A stretch of 58,469 nt of DNA from Dokdonella sp. (GTDB lineage Bacteria > Pseudomonadota > Gammaproteobacteria > Xanthomonadales > Rhodanobacteraceae): NCBI RefSeq assembly GCF_019634845.1, contig NZ_JAHCAQ010000020.1:1-58469 (forward strand). Reading direction: 5' to 3'. The notes under the pieces are model-generated. The model worked only from the letters and a program-made list of their open reading frames with translations, was not told the DNA's origin and made no database searches. How positions within the stretch are numbered: the stretch's first letter is position 1; the number at the start of each line of letters is the position of its first letter. Below, in pieces: positions 26,201 to 36,251 of this stretch. The position numbers and the translations under genes are program-made.

Positions 26201-26960
26201 AGTTGTCATAACGATCGACCACTGGCGCCCAGGTGTTGTCGGGCTTGCCGGGACCGAGCGGACCAAGCTGCTGCGGCGGGATGATGGCCAGGCTCTCGAC
26301 CCAGTCGCGCGTCTGCTTGGCGTCGGCATGGCGATACACCTGCACGACGATATCGATCTGCTCGTTGGCGGCGCCGGGCTTGGTCATGTGCGCCGACACG
26401 GTCGGGTCAACCTTGAGGAAGCCGTACAGCGGCGCCGCGAACTGCAGCCAGGACGCGCGGCTGCGCAGGTCGGTCAGGCGCGCCTGCGCGGCGGCGTCGG
26501 TCCATACGATGTAGCCGTTGTTGGCCACGTACTGCACGGGCTTGATGCCGCGCGCGGACAATGCATCGAGCCATTCCTGCTTGACCGGGCCGACGAACTG
26601 CACCACCTGCAGCTGCGGGCCGCTGGTCGCGTGCATCGAGAACGGTGCCGGCGCCTGCAACTGGCTGCGCTGGGTGTCGAATGGATGGGCCGTGAACAGC
26701 AGCATGTCGGCCTCGGGATCGGCCTGCGCGTCGGGCGACAGCGCCTGCATGGCGTCGCGCGTGGAACCATCGACGCGGTACAGGCCGAAGCGGCCATAGC
26801 TCTCGACGAGCTCGGCGCCGGCCGGCGCCACCGACTTGGGCGCGAAGACCTTGTAGTCGTGCGCCGGCGGCGCGGATGCGTGTGACCCATGCATCGGTGC
26901 GAGCGTACCGCCGGCACCGACGATCGCGGCCAGGATGGCCGTGGTGATTGGCTTTTGCAT
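23280..26960 (-). CDS. Large secreted subtilisin-like (S8) serine protease
   Basis: A 1226-residue exported protease with signal peptide MQKPITTAILAAIVGAGG. A long pro-region precedes the S8 domain: Asp328 (VDITDSTI), His380 (GAIDGHGSLN), oxyanion Asn496 (LFAAANSG) and Ser602 (SSGTSHSTPAMAG). After it come a jelly-roll P-like domain, a beta domain with cysteine pairs, a fibronectin-III-like domain (PADGTPNLSQTPVLSWL), the motif RIFGDGFDG near 1008-1016, and a terminal MAM-like carbohydrate or adhesion domain of about 200 residues (DLEGATTGWSHSG). It probably degrades extracellular protein. Monocistronic, with its own terminator. The tag-like motif is internal here, unlike the other tagged proteins in the window. 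Confidence 0.88.
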   Translation of the reverse strand: MQKPITTAILAAIVGAGGTLAPMHGSHASAPPAHDYKVFAPKSVAPAGAELVESYGRFGLYRVDGSTRDAMQALSPDAQADPEADMLLFTAHPFDTQRSQLQAPAPFSMHATSGPQLQVVQFVGPVKQEWLDALSARGIKPVQYVANNGYIVWTDAAAQARLTDLRSRASWLQFAAPLYGFLKVDPTVSAHMTKPGAANEQIDIVVQVYRHADAKQTRDWVESLAIIPPQQLGPLGPGKPDNTWAPVVDRYDNLRLTVKVADLAAIADRPDVTYVGAFSPRRMMDEKQDIIMTGDFTPGAASIDYLQFLLDRGFSQNPADYPIVDITDSTINEGGTGVTVLNTTDPKLRVAGSPSGAVRVVAFKNCSSTASTSVGAIDGHGSLNAGIVIGYDQTTGSPYQDSDGHQLGLGINPFGRVGSTAIFVPGYSIAACGNTDAGVILANWQSGARISTNSWGATTPPTTYDDSDQAYDIGTRDADPGTSGNQQLIYLFAAANSGPNAATVSSPGAGKNVITVGASENVRQGWTDGCGVGNSGADNANDVINFSSRGPAPGQRAKPEVIGPGTHIQSGASNYSGYNGNGVCDKYHPTGQTIFAASSGTSHSTPAMAGIASLAYYWIEHGGVGAAAGTVDMIGGNRAPSPAGMKAWLMAFPKYLTGVSANDTLPSNAQGYGMPNMTDMFDTTPKVMLDQSEIFDNTGETRSYTWGIVDSTKPVRIAMAYTDAFGALGTSPQVNNLDLKVEVNGQTYLGNRFTGAYSVTGGAADTKNNYEAVFLPAGTTGDVTITVTATNIAGDGVPNTGDATDQDFALVCSNCSQAPSFTLNATPMAAEMCVGSEFSASLAVGSIQGYADPVALALSNVPASATGVVAPDTVTPPSTALVGVGDSAAVAAGSYTMTLTGTSGVLVKSIDFDLTYASMVPLGPTLDAPADGTPNLSQTPVLSWLPSAQASSYLVEVASDPNFATIVASAIVSDTSWVVTPALNSNTQYWWRVSAGNACGDSSSADGDRIFGDGFDGVPLPPLAQVNSFITQALPGDCSIGSTEQVLWSDDLEGATTGWSHSGTQDSWAIGSAAHGGTKAWQANNFASVSDQRLVSPSVTLPASLTGLNLTFWNQQSMESRTGGCFDGAILEISTDAGATWTQVPGASMLTDPYDGPISTSYSNPLGGKDAWCGNPQAYLRSVVNLQAYAGQTVQFRFRMANDSSVGRPNPGWALDDLKVAGCQAN

Positions 26961-27250
26961 GAAACCCCCAAGAATGGACTGGATCCAGCGATGCGCCGCG
27001 TCGATTCCCATCGCGGCGTCATCGTTCCCCTTTGGCAACGATCCCCCGTTGCAGCGCAGCTGGCGCACGGGATCGCCGGGCAGACTAGCACGCCTTTTGT
27101 TCAATGCTCGTTGGTAGCGGCGCCGAGGTATTGTGCGACGCAGCAGTCGGTGCCCGCGTCCGCTGCGGCGCCAGACCCTCCACCGCAGCCAGGCCCTGAT
27201 CAAACCGCGCACCGGGCGCTGCGACCATTGCGGAATCGACCGCGCCCGCG

Positions 27251-28165
27251 CTAGAAGATCTCGGCCACGCAGCAGCGCAGGCTGCCGCCCGCTTTCTCGA
27301 TCTCGTCGAGCGGCACCGCGCCGACCGCAAAACCGTGGCGCGCGAGCGCCAGGTATTGCGCGGGCGCGAGCGCCGCGGCGGCGCGCTGGCTCATCCACAC
27401 ACGCTGCGGCGCGAGCGCGATCGCATTGGCCGCGAATGCAGCCTTCTGCGCCTCGTCGAGCAACACCGCGCCATTGCCGTACACGGCCGCGATCGCCTCG
27501 GCGTCGGCCGGATCGGCAAAGCCGCTGGGCGCGAGCAGCGCGGCGCGGCCGGCCAGCACCGCGAGCACGACATTGGTGTGGTATTCGCCGCGGGCCAGCG
27601 GGAAGGCAAAGCTCAGGCGCAGGCCGAAGGCCGCGTGCATCGCGCGGGCGCCAGCCAGGTCGCAGCGCTCGGACAGGCCGCAATAGCCGATGCCGCGCGC
27701 ACGGTCGATGACAAGCGCGCCAGTCAGCTCGGCCACGCAGTCGCGCTGCGACAGGTCCAGTTCGGCATAGTCGAGCACGTCGCGGAACCAGCGCCGGATG
27801 TCATCGCGCCGCGCCTCGCGCTGGCGCACCGCATGCCGCATGCGACCGATGATGAGGCGATCCCGCACGGTCGCAAACACGTTGTTGGGGAACATGCCGT
27901 CGGGGCAATCGGGCCTGCCGGCGAACAGCGCGACCGGCACGTCGGGACCGAGCGCAAGCGCCAGCGCGTCGTGCTGCGCGCGCGCGCGGGCCAGGTCGAT
28001 CGTCGTGTCGCTGGCCATGTAGGCGTTGTCCTGCCCCGACTCGATCGCAAGCTCGGTGCTGGCAGGCGCCACGAGGAAGGCGCCGCGCGCGGTTGCGGCA
28101 TGGCGTGGCGGGTACTTTTGCGGCGAATACTCGGCGCGGAAATCGCTGGCGGAGGTGACGATCAT
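27251..28165 (-). CDS. ctlX: CtlX/DDAH-like arginine deiminase-superfamily hydrolase
   Basis: A 304-residue protein of the pentein (amidinotransferase) fold. DGMFPNNVFAT provides the substrate Asn/Asp loop, GIGYCGLSERCD and GEYHTNVVLAVL the catalytic Glu/His region, and GGSLRCCVAEIF carries the nucleophilic Cys near the C-terminus. This matches citrulline-utilisation hydrolase CtlX and dimethylarginine dimethylaminohydrolase relatives. The substrate (citrulline or methylated arginine) is inferred. The ATG overlaps the stop of tag as ATGA, so the two are cotranslated. Confidence 0.78.
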   Translation of the reverse strand: MIVTSASDFRAEYSPQKYPPRHAATARGAFLVAPASTELAIESGQDNAYMASDTTIDLARARAQHDALALALGPDVPVALFAGRPDCPDGMFPNNVFATVRDRLIIGRMRHAVRQREARRDDIRRWFRDVLDYAELDLSQRDCVAELTGALVIDRARGIGYCGLSERCDLAGARAMHAAFGLRLSFAFPLARGEYHTNVVLAVLAGRAALLAPSGFADPADAEAIAAVYGNGAVLLDEAQKAAFAANAIALAPQRVWMSQRAAAALAPAQYLALARHGFAVGAVPLDEIEKAGGSLRCCVAEIF

Positions 28166-28740
28166 CGGGATGGGCGCTCGGCGTGGTGGCGGTGGCAGGC
28201 GACCAGATGGTCATCGACCATGCCGGCCGCCTGCATGAAGGCATAACAGATGGTGGGGCCGACGAAGCCGAAGCCGCGACGACGCAGTGCCTTGCTCATC
28301 TGCTGCGAAATCGGCGTGCTGGCTGGAACCTGGGCGGCGTCGCGCCAGCGGTTGCGCTGCGGCCGACCATCGACGAACGACCACAGGTAGGCATCGAGCG
28401 AACCGAGTTCGGCGATCAGCGCCAGCGCGGCGCGCGCATTGGCGCCGATCGCGCTGAGCTTGGCGCGATTGCGGATGAGGCCCGGATCGCGCAGCAGACG
28501 CTCGACGTCGGCTGCGTCGAGGCGCGCGCAACGGGCGATGTCGAAGTTGGCGAACACGGCGCGATAGTGGGCGCGCCTGGCGAGCACGGTGCGCCACGAC
28601 AGCCCCGCCTGCGCGCCTTCCAGGCACAGCAATTCGAACAGTTCACGATCGCCGTGCAGCGGCACGCCCCACTCATTGTCGTGGTAGTCGCGCAAGTCGG
28701 GGCTGCCGTCGGCCCAGGGACAGCGGATCAGCGTGCTCAT
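28162..28740 (-). CDS. tag: DNA-3-methyladenine glycosylase I
   Basis: A 192-residue base-excision repair enzyme that removes 3-methyladenine from alkylated DNA. The zinc site is visible as Cys7 (IRCPWA), His20 (DYHDNEWG) and the C-terminal DDHLVACH with the last His and Cys. The catalytic Glu lies in LLCLEGAQAGLSW and the RRRGFGFVGPTICYAFMQA segment is diagnostic. It has normal family length and is the first gene of a two-gene unit with the CtlX-like gene. Divergent from the EamA transporter gene, 69 bp apart. Confidence 0.94.
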   Translation of the reverse strand: MSTLIRCPWADGSPDLRDYHDNEWGVPLHGDRELFELLCLEGAQAGLSWRTVLARRAHYRAVFANFDIARCARLDAADVERLLRDPGLIRNRAKLSAIGANARAALALIAELGSLDAYLWSFVDGRPQRNRWRDAAQVPASTPISQQMSKALRRRGFGFVGPTICYAFMQAAGMVDDHLVACHRHHAERPSR

Positions 28741-28809
28741 GTCGGATCGTTCCGCGCCGGTGGCGCCGACCGCTATGATACGCGCCCGCCCGCTCGTCCC
28801 AGCCCGCCC

Positions 28810-29697
28810 ATGATCGCCAGCGCCATTTCGCGCCGTCCGGCGTTGCTCGCGCTGGGCGCGCTCAGCCTGATCTGGAGCTACAACTGGATCGTGATGAAGC
28901 AGGCGCTGGCCTGGGCCGGGCCGATCACGTTCTCGGCCTGGCGTTACGGTCTGGGCACGCTCGTACTGTTCGCCCTGCTCGTGCTGCGCCGCCGCCCGCT
29001 GCGGCCGCCGCCGTTGTGGCCGACGTTGTGGATCGGTCTGGCGCAGACCACGGGCTTCCAGTTGCTGGTGCAGGCCGCGCTGCTGGCCGGTGGCGCCGGC
29101 CGCACCGCGCTGCTCGCCTACACGATGCCATTCTGGGTGGTGCTGATGAACTGGCTCGCGTTCGGCCAGTGGCCGACGCGCCGCCTGTGGCTCGGTCTGG
29201 GCATCGCCGCGCTCGGCCTGCTGCTCGTGCTCGAACCGTGGCACGGCGCAGGCACCGGTGCGATCAGCAGCGCACTCGCACTCGGCGGCGGTGCCTGCTG
29301 GGCGGTCGGCGTCGTGCTCAGCAAGCGCCTGTTCGAGCGCACGCAGGTCGGCGCCTTGTCGCTGACCGCGTGGCAGATGCTGCTCGGCACGCTCGCCATC
29401 ATCGCCTGCGCACTGCTGGTCCCCGAGCGGGCGGTGGCCTGGACGCCAGGCTTCATCGCCGCGCTGGCCTACAACGTGCTGCTCGCCTCGGGCCTGGGCT
29501 GGGCGATGTGGTCGTTCATCGTGGCGCAGCTGCCCGCCAATGTGGCCGGGCTGTCGGCGCTGGCGATCCCGGTGCTCGGCATCGGCTTTGCCTGGCTCGC
29601 GCTCGGCGAGCGGCCGAGCGTGTACGAGAGCATCGGCATCAGCCTCATCGTCGCCGCGCTCGCGCTCGTCAACCTGCGCCGCACGCGTCAATCGTAG
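28810..29697 (+). CDS. EamA/DMT-family inner-membrane transporter
   Basis: A 295-residue permease with ten hydrophobic segments arranged as two EamA repeats (first around LIWSYNWIVMKQAL, second around GGACWAVGVVLSKRLF). These transporters export amino acids or metabolites; the substrate is not evident. The start at 28810 is the first ATG before the first membrane helix. It is convergent with the dehydratase gene and their 3' ends overlap by 10 nt. Confidence 0.88.
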   Translation: MIASAISRRPALLALGALSLIWSYNWIVMKQALAWAGPITFSAWRYGLGTLVLFALLVLRRRPLRPPPLWPTLWIGLAQTTGFQLLVQAALLAGGAGRTALLAYTMPFWVVLMNWLAFGQWPTRRLWLGLGIAALGLLLVLEPWHGAGTGAISSALALGGGACWAVGVVLSKRLFERTQVGALSLTAWQMLLGTLAIIACALLVPERAVAWTPGFIAALAYNVLLASGLGWAMWSFIVAQLPANVAGLSALAIPVLGIGFAWLALGERPSVYESIGISLIVAALALVNLRRTRQS

Positions 29698-30653
29698 CCA
29701 GCGAACAGCGCCTGCAGATCGACATTGCCACCGCTGAGGATGATGCCGACGCGTCGCCCGGCATAGTGGTCGCGGCGCGCCAGCACCGCAGCGAGCGCGA
29801 TCGCCGAGGAGGGTTCGACGACGAGCTTGAGACGCTCCCACACCAGTCGCATCGCCGCCAGGGTCGCCGCATCGTCGACCGTGGTGACCTGCACCCGGTG
29901 CGCGCGCAACAACTCGAAGTCGATCGCCCCGATCAGCGCGCGCAGGCCATCGCACACGGTATGCGGCGTGAGCGCGTCGATGCGCTCGCCGCGCCGCAGC
30001 GACTGCGCCGCATCGTCGGCACCGCTCGGTTCGGCAGCGCAAACCTCGATGCGCGGATCGATGCCATGTGCCGCCAGCGCAGTGCCGGCGGCCAGTCCAC
30101 CGCCGCCGATCGGCACCACCAGCACGTCGAGCGGACCGACCTCGCGCAGCAGCTCGAGCGCGGCCGTCCCCTGACCGGCAATGACCTGCGGATCGGTGTA
30201 GGGGTGCACGAGCGTGGCGCCGGTCTGCGCGCGCACCGCTTCGCAAGCCGCCTCGCGCGCAGCCAGCGTCGGTGCGCAGCGATGCACGGTGGCGCCGCTG
30301 ACCTCGATCGCGGCGAGCTTGGCCGCGACCGCGCCCTCGGGCACGATGATGTGGGCGGCGATGCCGCGTGCACGCGCGGCCAGCGCCAGCGCCGCGCCAT
30401 GATTGCCCGAGGAGTGCGTCACCACGCCGCGCGCCGCCACTGCGGCGTCGAGTGCCCACACCGCATTGCTGGCGCCGCGGAACTTGAAGGCTCCGGCGCG
30501 TTGCAGGTTCTCGCATTTGAACCACAGCTGCGCCCCGGCGAGGGCGTCGAGGCTGCGCGAGCGCAGCACGGGCGTGCGCTGGACGTACGGCGCGATGCGC
30601 GCGGCGGCCGCCTCGACAGCGGCGAAATCGGGCACGGTGACGGCTTGGGACAT
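29688..30653 (-). CDS. PLP-dependent serine/threonine dehydratase or serine racemase
   Basis: A 321-residue fold-type II PLP enzyme. The Schiff-base Lys lies in GAFKFRGASNAV, the substrate loop is SSGNHGAALA and the phosphate of PLP is held by the GGGGLAAG loop. EPSGADDA resembles the metal-binding segment of serine racemase. There is no C-terminal ACT regulatory domain, so it is a catabolic-type threonine/serine dehydratase or a racemase, not biosynthetic IlvA. The start at 30653 (MSQAVTVPDF) matches family length. Confidence 0.85.
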   Translation of the reverse strand: MSQAVTVPDFAAVEAAAARIAPYVQRTPVLRSRSLDALAGAQLWFKCENLQRAGAFKFRGASNAVWALDAAVAARGVVTHSSGNHGAALALAARARGIAAHIIVPEGAVAAKLAAIEVSGATVHRCAPTLAAREAACEAVRAQTGATLVHPYTDPQVIAGQGTAALELLREVGPLDVLVVPIGGGGLAAGTALAAHGIDPRIEVCAAEPSGADDAAQSLRRGERIDALTPHTVCDGLRALIGAIDFELLRAHRVQVTTVDDAATLAAMRLVWERLKLVVEPSSAIALAAVLARRDHYAGRRVGIILSGGNVDLQALFAGYD

Positions 30654-30810
30654 GGGGACAGGCGGCGCAGGCAGCGGGAGGGCACGATAGCGAGGCGCCG
30701 CGCCGCCACGCCAGTGCAGCGCGGCCGGCGACATGACTTTCGTGCGTGGGCGACGCGCCGGGCTTGGGTTAGGGTGCGCAGCTTCCCGTTGCGTCACCAG
30801 CGAGCCCGCC

Positions 30811-33450
30811 ATGTCCAGTTCCAGCGGCGCCAAGCCGACCCGTTACCTGCGCGACCATCGCGCGCCCGAGTGGCGCATCGACGCGGTCGCGCTCGAGTTC
30901 GACCTCGACCCGGCCGCCACCATCGTCAGCGCCCGGCTCGACCTCGAGCAGCAGGTGGCCGGCGCGGTACTGTGCCTGGATGCGTGCGACATGGACCTGC
31001 TCGAAGTGCGCGTCGACGAGCGCGCGCTCGGGCGTGACGAATTCAGCCATGCCGACGGCGTGCTGCGCGTGCCCGGCGTGCAGGGCCGCGTGCGGCTCGC
31101 CACGCGCGTGCGCATCGCACCGGCGACCAACACGACGCTGCAAGGTCTGTACACGAGCGGCGCCGGCGAACACGGCTTTCTCATCACCCAATGCGAGGCC
31201 GAGGGCTTTCGCCACATCACGCCGTTCCTCGACCGCCCCGACGTACTGGCCCGTTACGAGGTGACCCTGCGCGCCGACCGGGCGCGCTTCCCGCTGCTGC
31301 TCGCCAATGGCAATTGCGTCGAGCAGGGCGATCTCGGCGATGGCCGTCACCAGGCGCGCTTCATCGATCCACACCCCAAGCCGAGCTACCTGTTCGCCCT
31401 CGTTGCCGGCGCGCTCGACAACATCGAGGATTCGTTCGTGACCGCCGAAGGTCGGCGGGTGCGCCTCCTCATCCATGCCCAGGCCGACGTCATCGACGGC
31501 TGCGGCTGGGCCATGCAATGCCTCAAGCAGGCCATGCGATGGGACGAACAGCGCTTCGGCCGCTGCTACGACCTCGACGTGTTCCACATCGTCGCCACCC
31601 ATGATTTCGCAATGGGCGCGATGGAGAACAAGGGCCTCAACATCTTCAACGCCAAATACCTGCTGGCCAGTGCCGACGCCGCCACCGACGACGACTTTCG
31701 CCATGTGCTGGCCGTAGTCGGCCATGAGTATTTCCACAACTGGAGCGGCAATCGCGTCACCTGCCGCGACTGGTTCCAGCTCAGCCTCAAGGAAGGGCTG
31801 ACCGTGTATCGCGAGCAGGAGTTCGAGGCCGACACCGCCTCGCGCACGCTGCGCCGCATCGACGACGTGCGCCTGCTGTGGCGCGCCCAGTTCGCCGAGG
31901 ACGCCGGTCCGCTGGCGCATCCGGTACGCCCCGACCGCTACAGCGAGATCAACAATTTCTACACCGCGACCGTGTACGAGAAGGGCGCCGAGATCGTGCG
32001 CATGCTCGCCACGCAACTGGGCCGCGACGGTTTCCGGCGCGGCCTGGACCGGTATTTTTCGCGCCACGACGGCACCGCGGTCACGGTCGAGGATTTCCTG
32101 GCCGCCCTCGGCGAGGCCAATGCCGTCGATCTCGGCCCTTGGCTGGCCTGGTATGCGCAGGCCGGCACGCCAACCGTGCAGGCCCGCGGCCACTACGATG
32201 CGGCCGCGCGCAGCTACACGCTGCACCTGCGTCAGTCGACACCGCCGACGCCGAACCAGCCCGACAAGCAGCCACTGCCGATTCCGGTGGCGCTCGCCCT
32301 GATCGATGCCACGACCGGAGCGCTACCACTGCGACTGGCTGGCGAGGCCAGCGCCGGTGCCAGCGAGCGCGTGCTGCTGCTCGATACCGCGCAGGCGAGC
32401 TGGTGCTTCCTCGACGTGCCGGCCGAACCCGTGCCGTCGTTGTTGCGCGGCTACTCGGCCCCCGTGCGTCTCGACCTCGACGCCACGCCCGATCAGCGGG
32501 TGGCGCAACTGCGTCATGACTCCGATGGCTTCAACCGCTGGTTCGCCGGTGACGCGATCGCGCGGCGCCTGTTTGCGCAGACGCTTGCCAGCGGCTCGCC
32601 CGACCCGGCCACGCTGCAGTCCTGGTGCAGTGCGCTCGCCGCCGCGCTCGACGAGCGCGAGCTCGATGCTGCGCTCATGGCCGAACTGCTGAGCCTGCCC
32701 GATGCACATTCGCTCAGTGGCGAACTCGCCGACATCGACCCCGAGGCCGTGCACGCGGCCCGCAGCGCACTCGAAAGCGCGCTCGCACAGCAACTGCACG
32801 CCAGGCTCCGCGCGCGCCATCAGCACAACGCCACCACGGCCTGGTCGCCCGCCACCGCGGCAGCGGCGCAGCGCCGCCTGCGCAACGCCTGCCTGGCCCT
32901 GCTGGTGCGGGCCGATCCGGCCCACGCCGCACTCGCGGCCAGCCAGTATGCGCAAGCCGACAACCTCACCGATCGCCTCGCCGCACTTGCCGCCCTGCTG
33001 CACGCCGACCCGGTGCGCGGCGCTGCGCTGGCCGACGAATTCGCCAGTCGCCATGCCAACAACGCGCTCGTGCTCGACAAGTGGTTCGCCCTGCAGGCGG
33101 CACAGACCACGCCCGCTGCGCTCGCGCGCGTGACCGAGCTCACCAGCCATGCGGCGTTCCACTGGAGCAATCCGAACAAGGTTTACGCGCTGGTCGGTAC
33201 GCTCGCGCAGCGCAACCAGCGCGTGTTCCACCGTGCCGACGGCGCCGGCTATCGCTTTGTCGCGGCCGCGATCGCCCGCGTCGACGCGCTCACGCCGCAG
33301 GTTGCCGCGCGGCTGGCCACGGCGTTCGGCGCCTGGCGCCGCTACGAGCCCGGTCGTCGCGCGCTGATGCAGCAGGAACTGGCGACCTTGCGCGCGAAGT
33401 CGGGTCTGTCGGCTGATCTGTGCGACATCCTCGAGCGCCTGCTCGCCTGA
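30811..33450 (+). CDS. pepN: Aminopeptidase N (M1 zinc metallopeptidase)
   Basis: An 879-residue cytosolic aminopeptidase. It has the exopeptidase motif GAMENKGLNIFN and the zinc site HEYFHNWSGNR followed by the third ligand Glu in LKEGLTVYREQEF. The catalytic Tyr is in FYTATVYEKGAEIV. The Ig-like and long alpha-helical C-terminal domains of proteobacterial PepN are present. The start at 30811 (MSSSSGAKPTRYLRDH) matches the family; 26 upstream codons are unconserved. It ends in a clear terminator. Confidence 0.95.
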   Translation: MSSSSGAKPTRYLRDHRAPEWRIDAVALEFDLDPAATIVSARLDLEQQVAGAVLCLDACDMDLLEVRVDERALGRDEFSHADGVLRVPGVQGRVRLATRVRIAPATNTTLQGLYTSGAGEHGFLITQCEAEGFRHITPFLDRPDVLARYEVTLRADRARFPLLLANGNCVEQGDLGDGRHQARFIDPHPKPSYLFALVAGALDNIEDSFVTAEGRRVRLLIHAQADVIDGCGWAMQCLKQAMRWDEQRFGRCYDLDVFHIVATHDFAMGAMENKGLNIFNAKYLLASADAATDDDFRHVLAVVGHEYFHNWSGNRVTCRDWFQLSLKEGLTVYREQEFEADTASRTLRRIDDVRLLWRAQFAEDAGPLAHPVRPDRYSEINNFYTATVYEKGAEIVRMLATQLGRDGFRRGLDRYFSRHDGTAVTVEDFLAALGEANAVDLGPWLAWYAQAGTPTVQARGHYDAAARSYTLHLRQSTPPTPNQPDKQPLPIPVALALIDATTGALPLRLAGEASAGASERVLLLDTAQASWCFLDVPAEPVPSLLRGYSAPVRLDLDATPDQRVAQLRHDSDGFNRWFAGDAIARRLFAQTLASGSPDPATLQSWCSALAAALDERELDAALMAELLSLPDAHSLSGELADIDPEAVHAARSALESALAQQLHARLRARHQHNATTAWSPATAAAAQRRLRNACLALLVRADPAHAALAASQYAQADNLTDRLAALAALLHADPVRGAALADEFASRHANNALVLDKWFALQAAQTTPAALARVTELTSHAAFHWSNPNKVYALVGTLAQRNQRVFHRADGAGYRFVAAAIARVDALTPQVAARLATAFGAWRRYEPGRRALMQQELATLRAKSGLSADLCDILERLLA

Positions 33451-33470
33451 GCGCTGGCCGCGACGCTGCA

Positions 33471-33502
33471 AAAAAAAGGCCGCGTCAAGCGCGGCCCTTT
33501 CC
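33471..33502. terminator. Terminator between pepN and the convergent small gene
   Basis: A 7-bp perfect stem GGCCGCG/CGCGGCC (33478-33484 and 33490-33496) with loop TCAAG is preceded by seven A and followed by CTTTCCCC. It can act for pepN, with a weak T-tract, and for the convergent small gene, with a good T-tract on the minus strand. Confidence 0.75.
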
Positions 33503-33530
33503 CCTGTTCCACACGGTGGATCTGGTGCTG

Positions 33531-33722
33531 TCAGGCCGGCAGGCGGCTCAGTGCTTCCTGGATGCGCGCGCAACGCGACTCGAGTGCCGTGAGCGTGTCC
33601 ATCTGCACGGCGTTGGGGCCGGCGCGCACGTTGTCGAGAACCATTTCCAGGCGGCCCAGCTCAACCATGAGCTCGTAGCGCTGGAAGGCCGAGGTTGGAA
33701 TGACGTTGCTGGCGAGTTGCAT
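33531..33722 (-). CDS. Small helical protein of unknown function
   Basis: A 63-residue acidic/amphipathic protein beginning MQLASNVIPTSAFQRYELMV. It is predicted to be one or two helices with heptad-like leucines (ELGRLEMVLDNV), no cysteines and no signal peptide. I do not recognise the family. The coding case rests on a sensible start with GGGAGCC upstream and a terminator 28-60 nt beyond the stop facing this gene. Confidence 0.55.
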   Translation of the reverse strand: MQLASNVIPTSAFQRYELMVELGRLEMVLDNVRAGPNAVQMDTLTALESRCARIQEALSRLPA

Positions 33723-34187
33723 GGTCGGCTCCCTGAGCACCGATTGATTCGACACTCGAGGTGATGCAACTCGCGTGCCAAGTGTGACGGCGCCCACACC
33801 GGGCGCATCGGGCGACGCGGAATCGTCGCAAGTTGACGCGCTGCGGCCAATTTGCCCGCCCGACGCCGCTGCTGTCACCGCGCGTGGCGCCGCCTCGCCC
33901 CGGCCCCTCGCTGCCGCTGCCGGGTTGGCCTGGCGCGATCTCCGTCACAGAAAAGCGTAAAGACAAGTGCCCGGCGCTTGGTTAAGCTATGGGGCGTGGG
34001 ATGAGAAGCTTTGGTCGGCGCGCAACGACGCCGACGTCTTTCACTGGCGCCCGGCACACGGTCCTCTTGGATTCCCCCTGTTCCTACGACCGCCGGGCGC
34101 CAGCCTTCTTTTCCGGCCAGATCGCGATGGATTCGGTCATGCGTCGGCAGCGCAGCGATGGCTGCGCGCGCGTGCAAGGGAAAGGTG

Positions 34188-34258
34188 CTCCCACCGACGC
34201 AAGCCGGCCCCTGAATTCCGGCAGCAGCGTGCTCGCAAACGCCGTGCGTCGGTGGGAG
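34188..34258. repeat. 14-bp perfect inverted repeat, 43-nt spacer
   Basis: CTCCCACCGACGCA at 34188-34201 is the exact reverse complement of TGCGTCGGTGGGAG at 34245-34258. The arms resemble the TGTGGGAGCG-type arms of REP-like palindromes of pseudomonads and xanthomonads. It may be a REP doublet or a stable RNA structure. It ends 93 bp before the mnmG start. Confidence 0.65.
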
Positions 34259-34282
34259 TGTATGAATCCAGCAGCAGGAAAC

Positions 34283-34312
34283 GTGCCAACGCTCGGGCAC
34301 GCGTTCTAGAAT
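34283..34312 (+). promoter_or_regulatory. Possible sigma-70 promoter of mnmG
   Basis: A TAGAAT -10-like hexamer at 34307-34312 lies 39 bp before the mnmG ATG. A poor -35 candidate, GTGCCA, sits 18 bp upstream. Assignment is weak. Confidence 0.3.
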
Positions 34313-34351
34313 CGACGCCGCGCCCTGCCCGGGTGCGGTGGGACAGACACG

Positions 34352-36226
<1,875 letters not shown>

Positions 36227-36251
36227 GGCAAACCCGACCAGGCCGCGTGAC

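Larger units (their letters stand above)
33723..34351. other. Long intergenic region upstream of mnmG
   Basis: This 629-bp stretch has no convincing gene. Its right half (33950-34320) is less G/C-rich than its surroundings and contains a long inverted repeat and the probable mnmG promoter, listed separately. The short open frames in it show no family features. Confidence 0.6.

Noticed and set aside
23238-26885. Very long plus-strand open frame (over 1200 codons) opposite the S8 protease
   Set aside because: Shadow of a high-GC gene. The product is Arg/His-rich with no recognisable domain, and the minus strand encodes a complete protease with catalytic triad.
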